Of a stretch of 64,000 nucleotides of DNA, positions 32,300 through 41,676 are shown in pieces. The notes under the pieces are model-generated. The model searched no databases and had not been told where the DNA came from. It saw only the letters and a list, made by a program, of their open reading frames with translations. Positions within the stretch are counted from its first letter, which is position 1. Each line of letters begins with the position of its first letter. Origin of the DNA: Ketobacter sp963922875 (GTDB lineage: Bacteria > Pseudomonadota > Gammaproteobacteria > Pseudomonadales > Ketobacteraceae). Made by a program: the position numbers and the translations under genes. The stretch lies in assembly GCA_963922875.1 (NCBI GenBank), contig CAWUJH010000004.1:248001-312000 (forward strand), given 5' to 3'.

Positions 32300-34630
32300 T
32301 TACGAGGTAGCCGTAGTGGCTACCCGTTTATCGTTAATTCTCACGACATTGAGCTCTTTCTTAATGGTGCTGACGGTAACCGCTTGGCCGCTAAAGGCCG
32401 CTACCCCGGTTAAAGCATCCACAAAACGGTCATCCGTGACGTCATTAATACTGACACCTGGATGCTGTTTGGCGACACTGAGTTGAGTGTCGGGTTGGTT
32501 GTGCCCCCAGCCGTGAGGTGCACAAATTACCGAAGGCATGATGTCATCGCTCAGTTCAACCGGGATTTCAATTTCACCACTTAGGGTGCTAATGGTGATT
32601 GAATCGCCGTCTGCCAGTTTCAGGCGCTTGGCATCTTTCGGATTAATAAGCGCGGTACAACGGTTGCTGCCTTTGGTTAGGCGGTTGCTGTTGTGCATCC
32701 AGGAATTGTTGCTCCTGACATCTCTGCGACCGATTAGAAGGAAAGCATCCGGAGCCAGCTTTGAGCCTTTGTTAAGGCGCTCTTGCAGCCGGGTAATATC
32801 TTTCATGAAGACATTGGGAACCAGATTGATAGCACTGCTTTTGTGGGCTAAACGCTCGGGTAAACTCGGCATCAGCGGGCCTAAATCAATGCCATGAGGA
32901 TTGGCTTTTAATTTGGCAAGGCTAAGGTTGTGGCCTCGTTGACGGGTATGTCGACTCAAGGGGCTTACATCGAGCAGTTTCCCCAGGATATTTCCAGAAA
33001 AACGCTTATAAATCATTGAGCTGAAAGTCTTTTGTAGCTCAGGTAGCTGTTCAGGTGGGGTGCCATAAGGGCCGGTGCGCAACAATAAATCCAGCAGGCC
33101 TTTTACTTTTAAGCGATTTAAAAATTGATACTGTAATTCACCGCCGAGCCACTTGATGGGGGAGTGAGAATGCAACTTACGCGTCAGTTCAATCAGGATC
33201 TGCCAATCGTGACGGCTATCGGGCATGGGTTTGTATAAGGCTGTAGAGTATTTTGCGGTGTTCCTGACCGTTAACAGGTTGAGAATAACATCATAGTGAT
33301 CATGCTCAAGGGGCCCGGTTGGCGGCAAAATAATGTCGGCATGCTGAGTGGTTTCGTTAATATAAAAGTCGATAGCCACCATAAAATCGAGGCTTTTAAG
33401 GGCCTGACTAACTTTGCCGCCATTGGGTAACGAGAGGACCGGATTACCCGCAATGGTGACCATAGCTTTTATCTGGCCTTTGCCGGGTGTGAGTATTTCA
33501 TCTGCCAGCGTCGCCGCGGGAAATTCACCATTAAATTCCGGATACTTGCGGACCCGGCTTCTGCGACTGGCAAAACTGCCTGTGTAGCCCGCTACGTTGG
33601 CAATTCCGGCTAAATCAACGGCTGGCCGGGTAAACATAACACCACCAGGCTCGTCTAAGTTCGCAGTGAGGGTATTGATAAGTGTCATCAGCCAGTTGGT
33701 AAGCGTACCAAATTCCTGGGTCGAGGTTCCCAAGCGGCCGTAAAAACAGGCCGAAGGCGCCTTTGCAAACTCCACTGCGAGACGTTCGATGGCTTTAGCT
33801 GTCATTCCTACATGACTGGAGACTCGTTGCGGTGAAAACCCTGCCACCATGTTTTTGACGATGTTATAGCCTTGAATATGATTGCGCAGGCGTCCAGAGT
33901 TCGTTAAATCCTGCTGAAACAGGGTATGCAGCACGGCCATTAACAGCAGTGCGTCTGAGCCAGGTTTGATAAAGTGGTGTTGATCCGCGATCTTGGCGGT
34001 TTCAGTTTTTCGAGGATCAATCACTATAAGCTTGCCGCCTCGGTCCTGCAGGGCCTTAATGCGTCGTTTAAAGCCTGGAGCGGTCATCAGGCTACCATTG
34101 CTGGCCATGGGGTTGGCACCCAAGCACACCATCAAATGGGTGCGGTCGATATCTGGCACGGGTAGCAGTAGCTGATTGCCGAACATTTTAAGTGCTACTA
34201 GCATGGGTGCTAACTGGTCTACTGAGGTGGCACTAAAGCAATTTTGGGTACCCAAAGCCTGCAAAAACGGCATGTAAGTGAGCATGCTGCCCAGGTTGTG
34301 AATCGTGGGATTCCCCGCATAAACGCCAACAGCATTTTTGCCGTGTTTGGCTTGGATGTTACGCAGACGGCTGGCTACTTCGTTGAAGGCATTGTCCCAA
34401 CTGATTTGTTCCCAGCCTGCGGCTGTTTTTAGTAGGGGATAACGTAATCGGTCAGGGTCGTTATGAATATCTTGCAAAGCGACAGCTTTGGGGCAGATGT
34501 GCCCGGCACTGAGTGGGTCGTAGGCATCGCCCTTAATTGACTCGATCTGGCCTTGGCGGTGATTGATTTCAATCCCGCACATCGCTTCGCATAAGTTGCA
34601 GGTACGAAGGTGTTTTTGCGATTTAGGCAT
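32300..34630 (-). CDS. Molybdopterin-dependent oxidoreductase with N-terminal [4Fe-4S] site
   Basis: The 776-residue protein begins with the four-cysteine cluster site C11-x2-C14-x3-C18 ... C46 (HICPKAVAL). The molybdopterin domains (VGVYAGNPTIHN, LMVCLGANPMASNG, LIVIDPRKTETAKIADQH, MVTIAGNPVLSLP) and the C-terminal molydopterin-dinucleotide binding domain (HNSNRLTKGSNR, APHGWGHN) follow. There is no Tat or Sec signal, so it is cytoplasmic. It belongs to the formate-dehydrogenase/assimilatory-nitrate-reductase-like group, and the substrate is unclear. No partner subunits are adjacent. Confidence 0.85.
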   Translation of the reverse strand: MPKSQKHLRTCNLCEAMCGIEINHRQGQIESIKGDAYDPLSAGHICPKAVALQDIHNDPDRLRYPLLKTAAGWEQISWDNAFNEVASRLRNIQAKHGKNAVGVYAGNPTIHNLGSMLTYMPFLQALGTQNCFSATSVDQLAPMLVALKMFGNQLLLPVPDIDRTHLMVCLGANPMASNGSLMTAPGFKRRIKALQDRGGKLIVIDPRKTETAKIADQHHFIKPGSDALLLMAVLHTLFQQDLTNSGRLRNHIQGYNIVKNMVAGFSPQRVSSHVGMTAKAIERLAVEFAKAPSACFYGRLGTSTQEFGTLTNWLMTLINTLTANLDEPGGVMFTRPAVDLAGIANVAGYTGSFASRRSRVRKYPEFNGEFPAATLADEILTPGKGQIKAMVTIAGNPVLSLPNGGKVSQALKSLDFMVAIDFYINETTQHADIILPPTGPLEHDHYDVILNLLTVRNTAKYSTALYKPMPDSRHDWQILIELTRKLHSHSPIKWLGGELQYQFLNRLKVKGLLDLLLRTGPYGTPPEQLPELQKTFSSMIYKRFSGNILGKLLDVSPLSRHTRQRGHNLSLAKLKANPHGIDLGPLMPSLPERLAHKSSAINLVPNVFMKDITRLQERLNKGSKLAPDAFLLIGRRDVRSNNSWMHNSNRLTKGSNRCTALINPKDAKRLKLADGDSITISTLSGEIEIPVELSDDIMPSVICAPHGWGHNQPDTQLSVAKQHPGVSINDVTDDRFVDALTGVAAFSGQAVTVSTIKKELNVVRINDKRVATTATS

Positions 34631-35144
34631 CAGTTTTCCTTGTCTTACGTCTTTTTAAGCCAAGCTCAATGGTACTCGTTGTCTGCTGTACAAGAAAGCG
34701 ATCCATGCTTCATTTCGGAACTTTAGCAAATGTGCTTACAAATGCCATTGGCCTACGGAACGGTTAATAAATGCTCTAGTGTCTAATGCTTGGCTTGCGA
34801 CCTTAATTTCCAGTGTGTGTCATTTCAACAGTGAAAACTAACTTTTTATGTAAGTGAGATTTACCATTCCTGCTGGTGTACCAATTCAGTAGCGTTTGTC
34901 ATTAATCCAATACAACTCAAGTCATTATGTGTTAGCACCTACTAACCCTAGGATGCTCTTAAAAGATAGTGCACAATTTCTCGAACTCAAGGCTTGCTTC
35001 TGAGACTTTTTGCGGTCTATTATCAGGATCTCGACTGCCCGATCGCACAAATTGACTTGCCTTCCGATTCTACCTCCTCAGCTATGGTGAAGCAGGCCCT
35101 TTTTCGCGGTCGGGCAGATCGACTTTAATCTAACTCAATGAAAA
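34631..35144. other. 514-base intergenic region
   Basis: No gene or RNA was recognised. An 11-base imperfect inverted repeat (about 35034-35044 and 35108-35118; TGCCCGATCGC against GCGGTCGGGCA) near the right end is the only structure noted. Direct TCGAC-rich flanks extend it slightly. Confidence 0.4.
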
Positions 35145-35807
35145 TTAACGTTTTCTTGCTAATGTAATACCGTCAGCCATAGGTATCATACTAAGGTCAA
35201 TCCGCTCGTCTCCCAGTAGCTTTTGATTCAATTTTCGTAATGCTTGAGTGTCTTTGTCGTTAACGGATGGGTCTGCAACTCGGCCACTCCAAAGTACGTT
35301 GTCGATGATCATTAAGCCGTTGCAGGCAAGCAGTTTTAGACCGAGCTCGTAGTAGGTGTCGTAGTTGGATTTGTCGGCATCAAGAAAAACAATTTGGAAT
35401 TGCCCCTCTCGTCCCTGTTGCAGTAGATCTTCCAGAGTCTCTTGAGCGGGTGCCAAATGCAGTTTAATTTTGTGTTCAAGTTTTGCCTGGTGCCAGTATT
35501 TTTTGGCGATAGCGGTCCAGCTTTCGCTCATGTCACAACAAATAATTTCTCCATCCTCTGGTAATGCCCTGGCCATACATATACTGCTGTACCCGGTAAA
35601 GGTTCCAATCTCAATAATATGCTTTGCCTGGGTGAGCTTTACCAGCAGCGCCATTAGCTGACCTTGTTCCGGTGCGATTTGCATACGTGCCATTTCGTCC
35701 TGCGCGGTTTCTTCCCGCAGTGCTCGCAGCAAGTCGTCGTCACGCAACGAATTGTCTAATAAATAAGGATATAGTGCAGCGTGATCTAAGGTAAATTCGC
35801 TAGCCAT
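35145..35807 (-). CDS. SAM-dependent O-methyltransferase (family 3, CCoAOMT-like)
   Basis: The 220-residue enzyme shows the SAM site IIEIGTFTGYSSICMA, the acidic loop IICCDMSESW, and the metal/catalytic segment IVFLDADKSNYDTYYELGLK with MIIDNVLWSG. It would methylate a catechol-type or related hydroxyl group with a divalent metal. Its start overlaps the end of the preceding gene by eight bases, and both probably belong to the dapE transcript. Confidence 0.9.
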   Translation of the reverse strand: MASEFTLDHAALYPYLLDNSLRDDDLLRALREETAQDEMARMQIAPEQGQLMALLVKLTQAKHIIEIGTFTGYSSICMARALPEDGEIICCDMSESWTAIAKKYWHQAKLEHKIKLHLAPAQETLEDLLQQGREGQFQIVFLDADKSNYDTYYELGLKLLACNGLMIIDNVLWSGRVADPSVNDKDTQALRKLNQKLLGDERIDLSMIPMADGITLARKR

Positions 35808-36204
35808 GGTCGTTGGTCACCCATTGAATGATGTGTTCTCCCTGGTCATTAATTTCGAGCCATTGATCAGGATCGTCGCCGTTACTCCAGGCGCTTTCGA
35901 TACTCCGAACGGCAACACCCAAAGCCTGGTGGGCAGACCTTGCCATTTCCACGTCGTTCGTCCAGGGTGTGTGTTTACTAGCAATCCAAATTGAAGTGAA
36001 GCCAGTATTCCCCGCGTTTAAATGAACTAAGCCTTGGCTTTCCTGGTGGTTGAATTCACAGCGAAACTTGAAGCCTTTTTTACTGGGTTTTGCCGGGTCA
36101 AATTGATCAAAAGATTGTTCCAGCCATTGCTGTATGGCGGCCAGATCTTTTGAAGCAACGTAAATTTCCAGATCGTCTAAATAATCAAGACTGGTATCAT
36201 CCAT
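35800..36204 (-). CDS. Hypothetical protein, 134 aa, between dapE and the methyltransferase
   Basis: An acidic soluble protein with a compact fold suggested by alternating strands and helices (DLEIYVASKDLAAIQQWLEQ, FKFRCEFNH, FTSIWIASKHTPW). It starts two bases after the dapE stop codon and overlaps the methyltransferase, so it is translated as part of this operon. I do not recognise a named family. Confidence 0.7.
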   Translation of the reverse strand: MDDTSLDYLDDLEIYVASKDLAAIQQWLEQSFDQFDPAKPSKKGFKFRCEFNHQESQGLVHLNAGNTGFTSIWIASKHTPWTNDVEMARSAHQALGVAVRSIESAWSNGDDPDQWLEINDQGEHIIQWVTNDHG

Positions 36205-36206
36205 AG

Positions 36207-37343
36207 TTATTCCACCAGCAGTCTGACAAGTATGGATTCGTAAATCTGAGAGAGCAGGTCGAGGTCATCAGCGCGAATTCGTTCATCCAGTTTGTGAATG
36301 GTAGCGTTACAGGGTCCAAGCTCTATGACTTGAGCCCCGGTGGGCGCAATAAAGCGGCCATCAGAGGTTCCCCCTGAGGTGGATAGTTGCGGTGTATAAC
36401 CGCTGATATCTTCGATGGCGGCAATAGTGGCATTCACCAGATTACCTCCGCCCGTTAAAAACGGCGCACCGAAAAGTGTCCACTCGATATCATATTCCAA
36501 GCCATGTTGCGCAAGAATTTCCTGGGTTTTTAAGCGCAGGGATTCAGGACTGTTTTCCGTGGAAAAACGAAAATTGAATACTATCTCTACAGTACCAGGA
36601 ATCACATTGGTTGCACCGGTGCCGCCATTAATGTTGGAGATTTGAAACGATGTGGGAGGGAAGAATTCGTTGCCGTCGTCCCAGTGTTGCTGTGCGAGTT
36701 CAGCTAGGGCTGGAGCCGCCAGATGAATCGGGTTTTTGGCTAGGTGGGGATAGGCTACATGGCCTTGCACGCCTTTTACGGTGAGGCGGGCACCCAGGGA
36801 GCCACGGCGACCATTTTTCACAACATCGCCTACTTGTTCACTGCTCGAGGGTTCTCCCACAATGCACCAAGTTATCTTTTCCTGACGTTGTTCCAGGTAT
36901 TCCACAACTTTTACCGTACCATTTACCGACGGCCCTTCTTCATCGCTGGTAATTAAGAAGGCAATTGATCCGCGGTGATTGGGGTGTTTGGCGACAAAGC
37001 GCTCGCAGGCAGTAACCATCGCTGCCAAGCTGCCTTTCATATCTGCCGCGCCGCGTCCGCAAAGCATGCCATTCTGTATGGTCGGTTCAAAGGGAGGGTA
37101 TTCCCAGGCGTCAGCAGGGCCAGTGGGTACCACATCAGTATGCCCTGCAAAGGTCAGAACGGGTTCCGCATTCCCCCGACGCCCCCAAAAATTATCCACC
37201 TCTTCAAATCGGAGAGGCTCGATGTTAAAGCCTATAGCCGCCAAGCGGTCTTGAATGATTTTTTGACAGTCATAATCTTCAGGAGTAACCGAAGGTTTCG
37301 CGATTAGCTGCATCGCAAGCTCGATGGTGGGGGTGTAGGCCAT
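36207..37343 (-). CDS. dapE: Succinyl-diaminopimelate desuccinylase
   Basis: The 378-residue M20-type metallohydrolase has the DapE signatures TFAGHTDVVPTG, GRGAADMKGSLAAM, ITSDEEGPSVNGT, GEPSSS and, near the C-terminus, STSGGTSDGRF. It cleaves N-succinyl-LL-2,6-diaminopimelate to LL-diaminopimelate and succinate in the lysine/peptidoglycan branch, using two zinc ions. The length is normal. dapD and dapC, for the two preceding steps, lie 3.5-6 kb away on the same strand. Confidence 0.97.
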   Translation of the reverse strand: MAYTPTIELAMQLIAKPSVTPEDYDCQKIIQDRLAAIGFNIEPLRFEEVDNFWGRRGNAEPVLTFAGHTDVVPTGPADAWEYPPFEPTIQNGMLCGRGAADMKGSLAAMVTACERFVAKHPNHRGSIAFLITSDEEGPSVNGTVKVVEYLEQRQEKITWCIVGEPSSSEQVGDVVKNGRRGSLGARLTVKGVQGHVAYPHLAKNPIHLAAPALAELAQQHWDDGNEFFPPTSFQISNINGGTGATNVIPGTVEIVFNFRFSTENSPESLRLKTQEILAQHGLEYDIEWTLFGAPFLTGGGNLVNATIAAIEDISGYTPQLSTSGGTSDGRFIAPTGAQVIELGPCNATIHKLDERIRADDLDLLSQIYESILVRLLVE

Positions 37344-37448
37344 AAGAAAAGCTCAAATTTTAGGGTGACAAAACAGTCGGTGATGATACCAAATCCTGCA
37401 GTGCGTCCCTATAGTATTTTCATGGTTCGTTTGTGATATCAAATTCGG

Positions 37449-38195
37449 CTACTTGAATTGTTCGCTGGCTTCGAGTTCTTCCGGCTCCATAGGCGCTCGG
37501 TTCACGTAATATTTATTCCATTCAATTTTGATTGCCCTCAAGTTGCCCTGGGTGACTTTTGGAAACGGTTTGATCGCTTTCAGCAAAATTCCCGCTTGGA
37601 CTAAGGTCAGGGCTGCAAGTTTGATTTCATCAAGCTTCATATCCCGTCCATAATACAAAATGTTGGCTTGTTCTTCTGGGGTCTCATCATCTCGATAAGG
37701 AATTACGGTGAAACCCACCTGGCGTAAGGCAAGCTCAACTATTTCGTGGTCAACACTCAAAGGAATGCCTTTAATTAGCATGGGTTCTTCGGCTTTGTAG
37801 TGTGAGCGAATCCGCTCTCTCGCTTGGTGGGCCAGTCTCATTCGTTGAATGGTTGGATTATTCTTGCGCCACCCATAGTCTGCCAGCTGGTCGAGTAGTG
37901 CCAGATCCTCGTCCTCGGGGGGGCGCAATTGGGCGATGAGTAAAGTTAGTTCATCTAAATGCTTGTATTTCCACGCTTCTATTTCCGCGAGAGCGGTATC
38001 TTTTTCGGCAAGAATCGTGCTTTTCTGGTGACTTATTACGTTGGCATAAACGGCCACTAGTATCATCAGTAAACTTAATACGCTGGTGATGGCGATTCCG
38101 GTGACGGATTTGATGTCCGTCAGTTTGACCGCGATAGTTGTCGCTACCGCAAAAATGACCAGTATCCAAGGTAAAAGATAGGGTAATGTATCCAC
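37449..38195 (-). CDS. Membrane-anchored hypothetical protein with coiled coil
   Basis: The 248-residue protein has two N-terminal membrane helices (LPYLLPWILVIFAVATTIAV and a second around 31-52), followed by a short coiled coil and a cytoplasmic domain with no recognised family (VDHEIVELALRQVGFTVIPY, YYGRDMKLDEIKLAAL). It lies between dapE and the yffB-like gene. No function is inferred. Confidence 0.65.
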   Translation of the reverse strand: MDTLPYLLPWILVIFAVATTIAVKLTDIKSVTGIAITSVLSLLMILVAVYANVISHQKSTILAEKDTALAEIEAWKYKHLDELTLLIAQLRPPEDEDLALLDQLADYGWRKNNPTIQRMRLAHQARERIRSHYKAEEPMLIKGIPLSVDHEIVELALRQVGFTVIPYRDDETPEEQANILYYGRDMKLDEIKLAALTLVQAGILLKAIKPFPKVTQGNLRAIKIEWNKYYVNRAPMEPEELEASEQFK

Positions 38196-38276
38196 AATTC
38201 ATCCCATGTAAGTTGCGAGCCGATTCTTAGTCAGTATAGACAAAGGATGAACGGTGAAAGGGACTTATGCTGGAGC

Positions 38277-38672
38277 TTAGTTCGAGGCAGAAAATAATTT
38301 TTCGTATTCTTGAGCCTTAAACCCTATATGAAGCGATGATTGTACGGTTAATACTGGTCGTTTTATCAGGGTGGGATGTGCCACCATCAGTGGTGCAATT
38401 GTCGCGGCGCTAACGTCGTTTTTTATGTGCTCTGGAAGCTGACGCCAGGTGGTTCCCCGCTTATTGAGTAAGCTTTCCCAGTTGATTTTTGTCAGCCATA
38501 GTTCCACTTGATCTTGTGTTAATCCTGATTTTCGAAAGTCGTGAAATTGAAAATCAATGTTGTGCTCGTCCAGCCACTTGCGCGCCTTTTTAACGGTATC
38601 GCAATTGGAAATTCCATAAAGAGTTGTGTAGGGTGTTTGCAAAGTTAGCCCTCCGTTGTCTAACCCAAACAT
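38277..38672 (-). CDS. yffB: ArsC/Spx-family reductase, YffB-like
   Basis: The 131-residue protein has the thioredoxin-fold start LYGISNCDTVKKARKWLDEH with the single conserved cysteine, NKRGTTWRQLPE in the middle, and the LIKRPVL motif near the end. YffB proteins are ArsC-like, probably glutathione-dependent thiol reductases. In E. coli the gene also neighbours dapE, which supports the assignment. The start is not certain: the first 15 residues are not part of the conserved fold. Confidence 0.85.
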   Translation of the reverse strand: MFGLDNGGLTLQTPYTTLYGISNCDTVKKARKWLDEHNIDFQFHDFRKSGLTQDQVELWLTKINWESLLNKRGTTWRQLPEHIKNDVSAATIAPLMVAHPTLIKRPVLTVQSSLHIGFKAQEYEKLFSASN

Positions 38673-38867
38673 TGTGTGATATCGGGTTTATAAACGCATA
38701 AAAGTGGCCGGATTATACTACTGCTAACAGTTTAGATACAAATCTCTGGCCGGTTTACAAAGTGTTTAATGTACCATAAACATCATGGTGTTGCTGGCTT
38801 CCCGTCACGCGTTTGCCGCCAAAAGAGACAAAAATAATAAATTTAACAAATATCAATTGGAGCAACC

Positions 38868-40718
38868 ATGTTAAGAAATTTCACCGCCCTAATAGGTCTT
38901 TGTGGGATGGCTTTTTCAGCTACCCTGCAGGCGAACGATTTATGTAACCCCCTTAATGTAGGTACGTGCGCTATTCCTTTTCCTTCTGATTATTGGGCTC
39001 AAGCCAGTAGCCAGTCACCAACGGGAGTTGAGCTATTCATTGAAAATGAAGTTCTGCGACCGGAGATTCTTGATCAATTACCTATTGCTGAAGGTATCAG
39101 CCCGGCCGCCTTGTTCAATGGTTCATCAGGCTTCTCAGCGGCATCGGCTGTGGTGTTTGAATTTGAAACTCGACCGGTAAAGAAACAGATAGATGCAACC
39201 GGTGGTAGCCAAGTGGTGGCGTATGATTTGACGACCAACGAGTTTGTGGCGATCCGCTCACAGGTGAGCACTTATGCTCGCAGCTCTGCAGTAAACGGCA
39301 AATCCGAAATTGTAGAAGTCTATCCTATTTCGCGCTGGCCTTTCAGGCATCAAATAGTGGTAGCCGTAACTGAGGAATTACCGCTGAACGGCGAAACTAA
39401 AGATTTAAACTATTTCGCAAGAGATCCAGGAGCTTCTGCCAAGCAAGTAGCTTACATGGGCCAATTGCAAAGCGCGATTGTGAAGGCTGGGCTTAACCCA
39501 GACGAGATTCGAACGGCTACCATGTTTACCGTGCGTGATCAGGCAGAAGTATTAGCACCGGTGCAGAAAATGGTGGCTGACACTTGGGAGCGAGATCACC
39601 CCATCGAAGATCTTAAAGTTGATTACTTGGGTTATAACGACAATAAAATTGCCATCATTACCGGCCGTCTGCGCACGGATAACTACCGAACCAATGGACT
39701 CGACGGTGGGATGGTGGATTTCAATAAGGCGCCAGTGGATCAATGGATTCGTTTTCGCCTGACTTTGCCCAAAGCTTCCCGTACTGAAGGGCGGGTGCCA
39801 GTGGCATTTTACGCCCATGGACTAGCCACTAACAAAGAAACCGATGCCTTGATGAGTGGCATGAATGCCGACCTGGGTATTGCCACGTTCAGCGTCAATT
39901 TTCCCAATCACGGGTTACGGGCAAAAGACGATGGTGGTGATTTGCTGAATAATATTCATGTTAAGCATTTGCCGACAGTGCTGGGTATGTTGGTGCAACA
40001 TATTTTTGATTTTACTTCAGCGCATAAAGCGCTGCTAAGTTTGGCGAATTTGGATGTGGTGCGAACTAGAGTTGGTTTGTTTTCCTGCTGGCAGTGTGGT
40101 GATCGGATTCCTGATATAGATACTTCGCGAGTCTTTATGGAAGGTACTTCTTTAGGCGGTGTTTTAGGTTCGGCCTATGGGGCATTGTCACCAGAGTTAA
40201 TGGGTGCAAGTTACCATGTGGCCGGTGTCGGCATCACTGGAATTCTATCCGACTCTGTGTTGTGGGATACCGTCTTTTCCCGATTGGAGCCCTCTGCGGC
40301 TAATGGCGCTGAAGCGTTGATGATGCGTGGAGCTATTCAGCATGCCATGGATCCAGGTGATTCCATTAACTATTTGGAATTATTCCGCAACCCCACAAAT
40401 GGACAAGGACCACGTCCATTGATGATTATGACCGGGGCGAGGGACGGTATTGTACCTAATACAGGTTCCACCGCTATGGCGGTCATCGCAGATTTACCAT
40501 TGGTGGGTACGCAACGTTACGAAATGCCAGGGGTCCGGCTTGCTGATGACTATGATCCTGAGGGATATGGGGTTACTCAGTTTCGCCCCTTGGCTTATTT
40601 AGTAAAACCGATAGTGGGCGATTTAGTTACTCGGTTTTCTTCCCATCTCAGCTTCTTCTGGCCAGCAATGCGTCAAGAGCAGCGCCAGTGGATCAAGCGA
40701 TTTATTTTGGATCAATAA
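38868..40718 (+). CDS. Secreted alpha/beta hydrolase (lipase/esterase-like)
   Basis: The 616-residue protein has a Sec signal peptide (ALIGLCGMAFSATLQA). The nucleophile elbow EGTSLGGVLGSAYG near residue 425, the oxyanion-region HGLATNKE and a MIMTGARDGIVPNTG acid-type segment indicate an alpha/beta hydrolase, with the histidine probably near the C-terminus (FSSHLSFFWP). Cysteines at C26/C33 and C406/C409 could form disulfides. The substrate is unknown; a lipid or polyester is plausible. GGAG precedes the ATG, and a strong terminator follows. Confidence 0.75.
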   Translation: MLRNFTALIGLCGMAFSATLQANDLCNPLNVGTCAIPFPSDYWAQASSQSPTGVELFIENEVLRPEILDQLPIAEGISPAALFNGSSGFSAASAVVFEFETRPVKKQIDATGGSQVVAYDLTTNEFVAIRSQVSTYARSSAVNGKSEIVEVYPISRWPFRHQIVVAVTEELPLNGETKDLNYFARDPGASAKQVAYMGQLQSAIVKAGLNPDEIRTATMFTVRDQAEVLAPVQKMVADTWERDHPIEDLKVDYLGYNDNKIAIITGRLRTDNYRTNGLDGGMVDFNKAPVDQWIRFRLTLPKASRTEGRVPVAFYAHGLATNKETDALMSGMNADLGIATFSVNFPNHGLRAKDDGGDLLNNIHVKHLPTVLGMLVQHIFDFTSAHKALLSLANLDVVRTRVGLFSCWQCGDRIPDIDTSRVFMEGTSLGGVLGSAYGALSPELMGASYHVAGVGITGILSDSVLWDTVFSRLEPSAANGAEALMMRGAIQHAMDPGDSINYLELFRNPTNGQGPRPLMIMTGARDGIVPNTGSTAMAVIADLPLVGTQRYEMPGVRLADDYDPEGYGVTQFRPLAYLVKPIVGDLVTRFSSHLSFFWPAMRQEQRQWIKRFILDQ

Positions 40719-40747
40719 GCTAAACGCAGATTTACGGTTGAGTTAAG

Positions 40748-40785
40748 AAAAAGCCTTGATTTACGCGAGTGAATCAAGGCTTTTT
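40748..40785. terminator. Bidirectional terminator between the hydrolase gene and dapD
   Basis: AAAAAGCCTTGATT (40748-40761) and AATCAAGGCTTTTT (40772-40785) form a 14-base perfect stem with A and T runs on either side, so it can stop the two convergent transcripts. Confidence 0.92.
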
Positions 40786-40809
40786 TGTTACCATGGCTAA
40801 ACGCAGGTT

Positions 40810-41634
40810 TTAGTCAGTAATTCTGAGCAATTCGTTGATGCCTACTTTGCCACGAGTTTTTTCATCAACTTTTTTCACTATAATGGCAGCATACAAGCTG
40901 TATTTCCCACATTGAGAGGGCAGGTTGCCAGAGACCACGACCGAGCCAGGCGGCACTGATCCATAGTGAACTTCACCTGTTTCCCGGTCATAAATGCGAG
41001 TACTTTGCCCAATATAGACACCCATGGAAATCACGGAACCTTCGCCAACGATTACCCCTTCCACGATTTCAGAGCGGGCACCAATAAAACAGTTGTCTTC
41101 AATAATGGTTGGGCCCGCTTGTAAGGGTTCCAATACACCACCAATGCCAACACCGCCAGATAGGTGAACGTTTTTGCCGATTTGAGCACAGGAGCCTACG
41201 GTTGCCCAGGTGTCTACCATAGCGCCGCTATCCACATAAGCGCCGATATTAACGTAGGACGGCATGAGCACCACATTCGGAGCAATATAGCTACCCGCCC
41301 GCGCCACAGCTGGAGGCACGACTCTTACTCCAGAAGCTTTGATCTCTTCTGCGGACATTTGACCAAACTTACTGGGTACTTTGTCGAAATACTGTGTGAA
41401 CTGGCCATCAATTGGGGCGTTATCATTAATCCGAAAACTTAACAGAACGGCTTTCTTCAGCCATTGGTTAACCTGCCATTCCCCATCAATTTTCTCTGCC
41501 ACGCGTGCGCTGCCGTTGTCGAGCATGGCGAGTGCTTCCTTGACGGCAGACTTTACGCTGGCATCAACAGAGGAGGGCGATATATTGGCACGGTTTTCAA
41601 ATGCCGTTTCAATAATTTTCTGTAGATCGGTCAT
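40810..41634 (-). CDS. dapD: 2,3,4,5-tetrahydropyridine-2,6-dicarboxylate N-succinyltransferase
   Basis: The 274-residue enzyme has a left-handed beta-helix built of hexapeptide repeats (VVLMPSYVNIGAYVDSGAMV, GVGIGGVLEPLQAGPTIIED, CFIGARSEIVEGVIVGEGSV) and an N-terminal helical cap. It transfers succinyl from succinyl-CoA to tetrahydrodipicolinate. The length is normal. dapC lies 42 bases upstream on the same strand. Confidence 0.97.
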   Translation of the reverse strand: MTDLQKIIETAFENRANISPSSVDASVKSAVKEALAMLDNGSARVAEKIDGEWQVNQWLKKAVLLSFRINDNAPIDGQFTQYFDKVPSKFGQMSAEEIKASGVRVVPPAVARAGSYIAPNVVLMPSYVNIGAYVDSGAMVDTWATVGSCAQIGKNVHLSGGVGIGGVLEPLQAGPTIIEDNCFIGARSEIVEGVIVGEGSVISMGVYIGQSTRIYDRETGEVHYGSVPPGSVVVSGNLPSQCGKYSLYAAIIVKKVDEKTRGKVGINELLRITD

Positions 41635-41676
41635 TCCTGGTCTCCTTAAAAAACAAATGGGACAACGCCCATAAAA

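Noticed and set aside
23565..34630. Classical PHA biosynthesis operon
   Set aside because: The PhaC-like enzyme lacks the catalytic Cys, and there is no phaA, phaB, phaE or phasin gene nearby.
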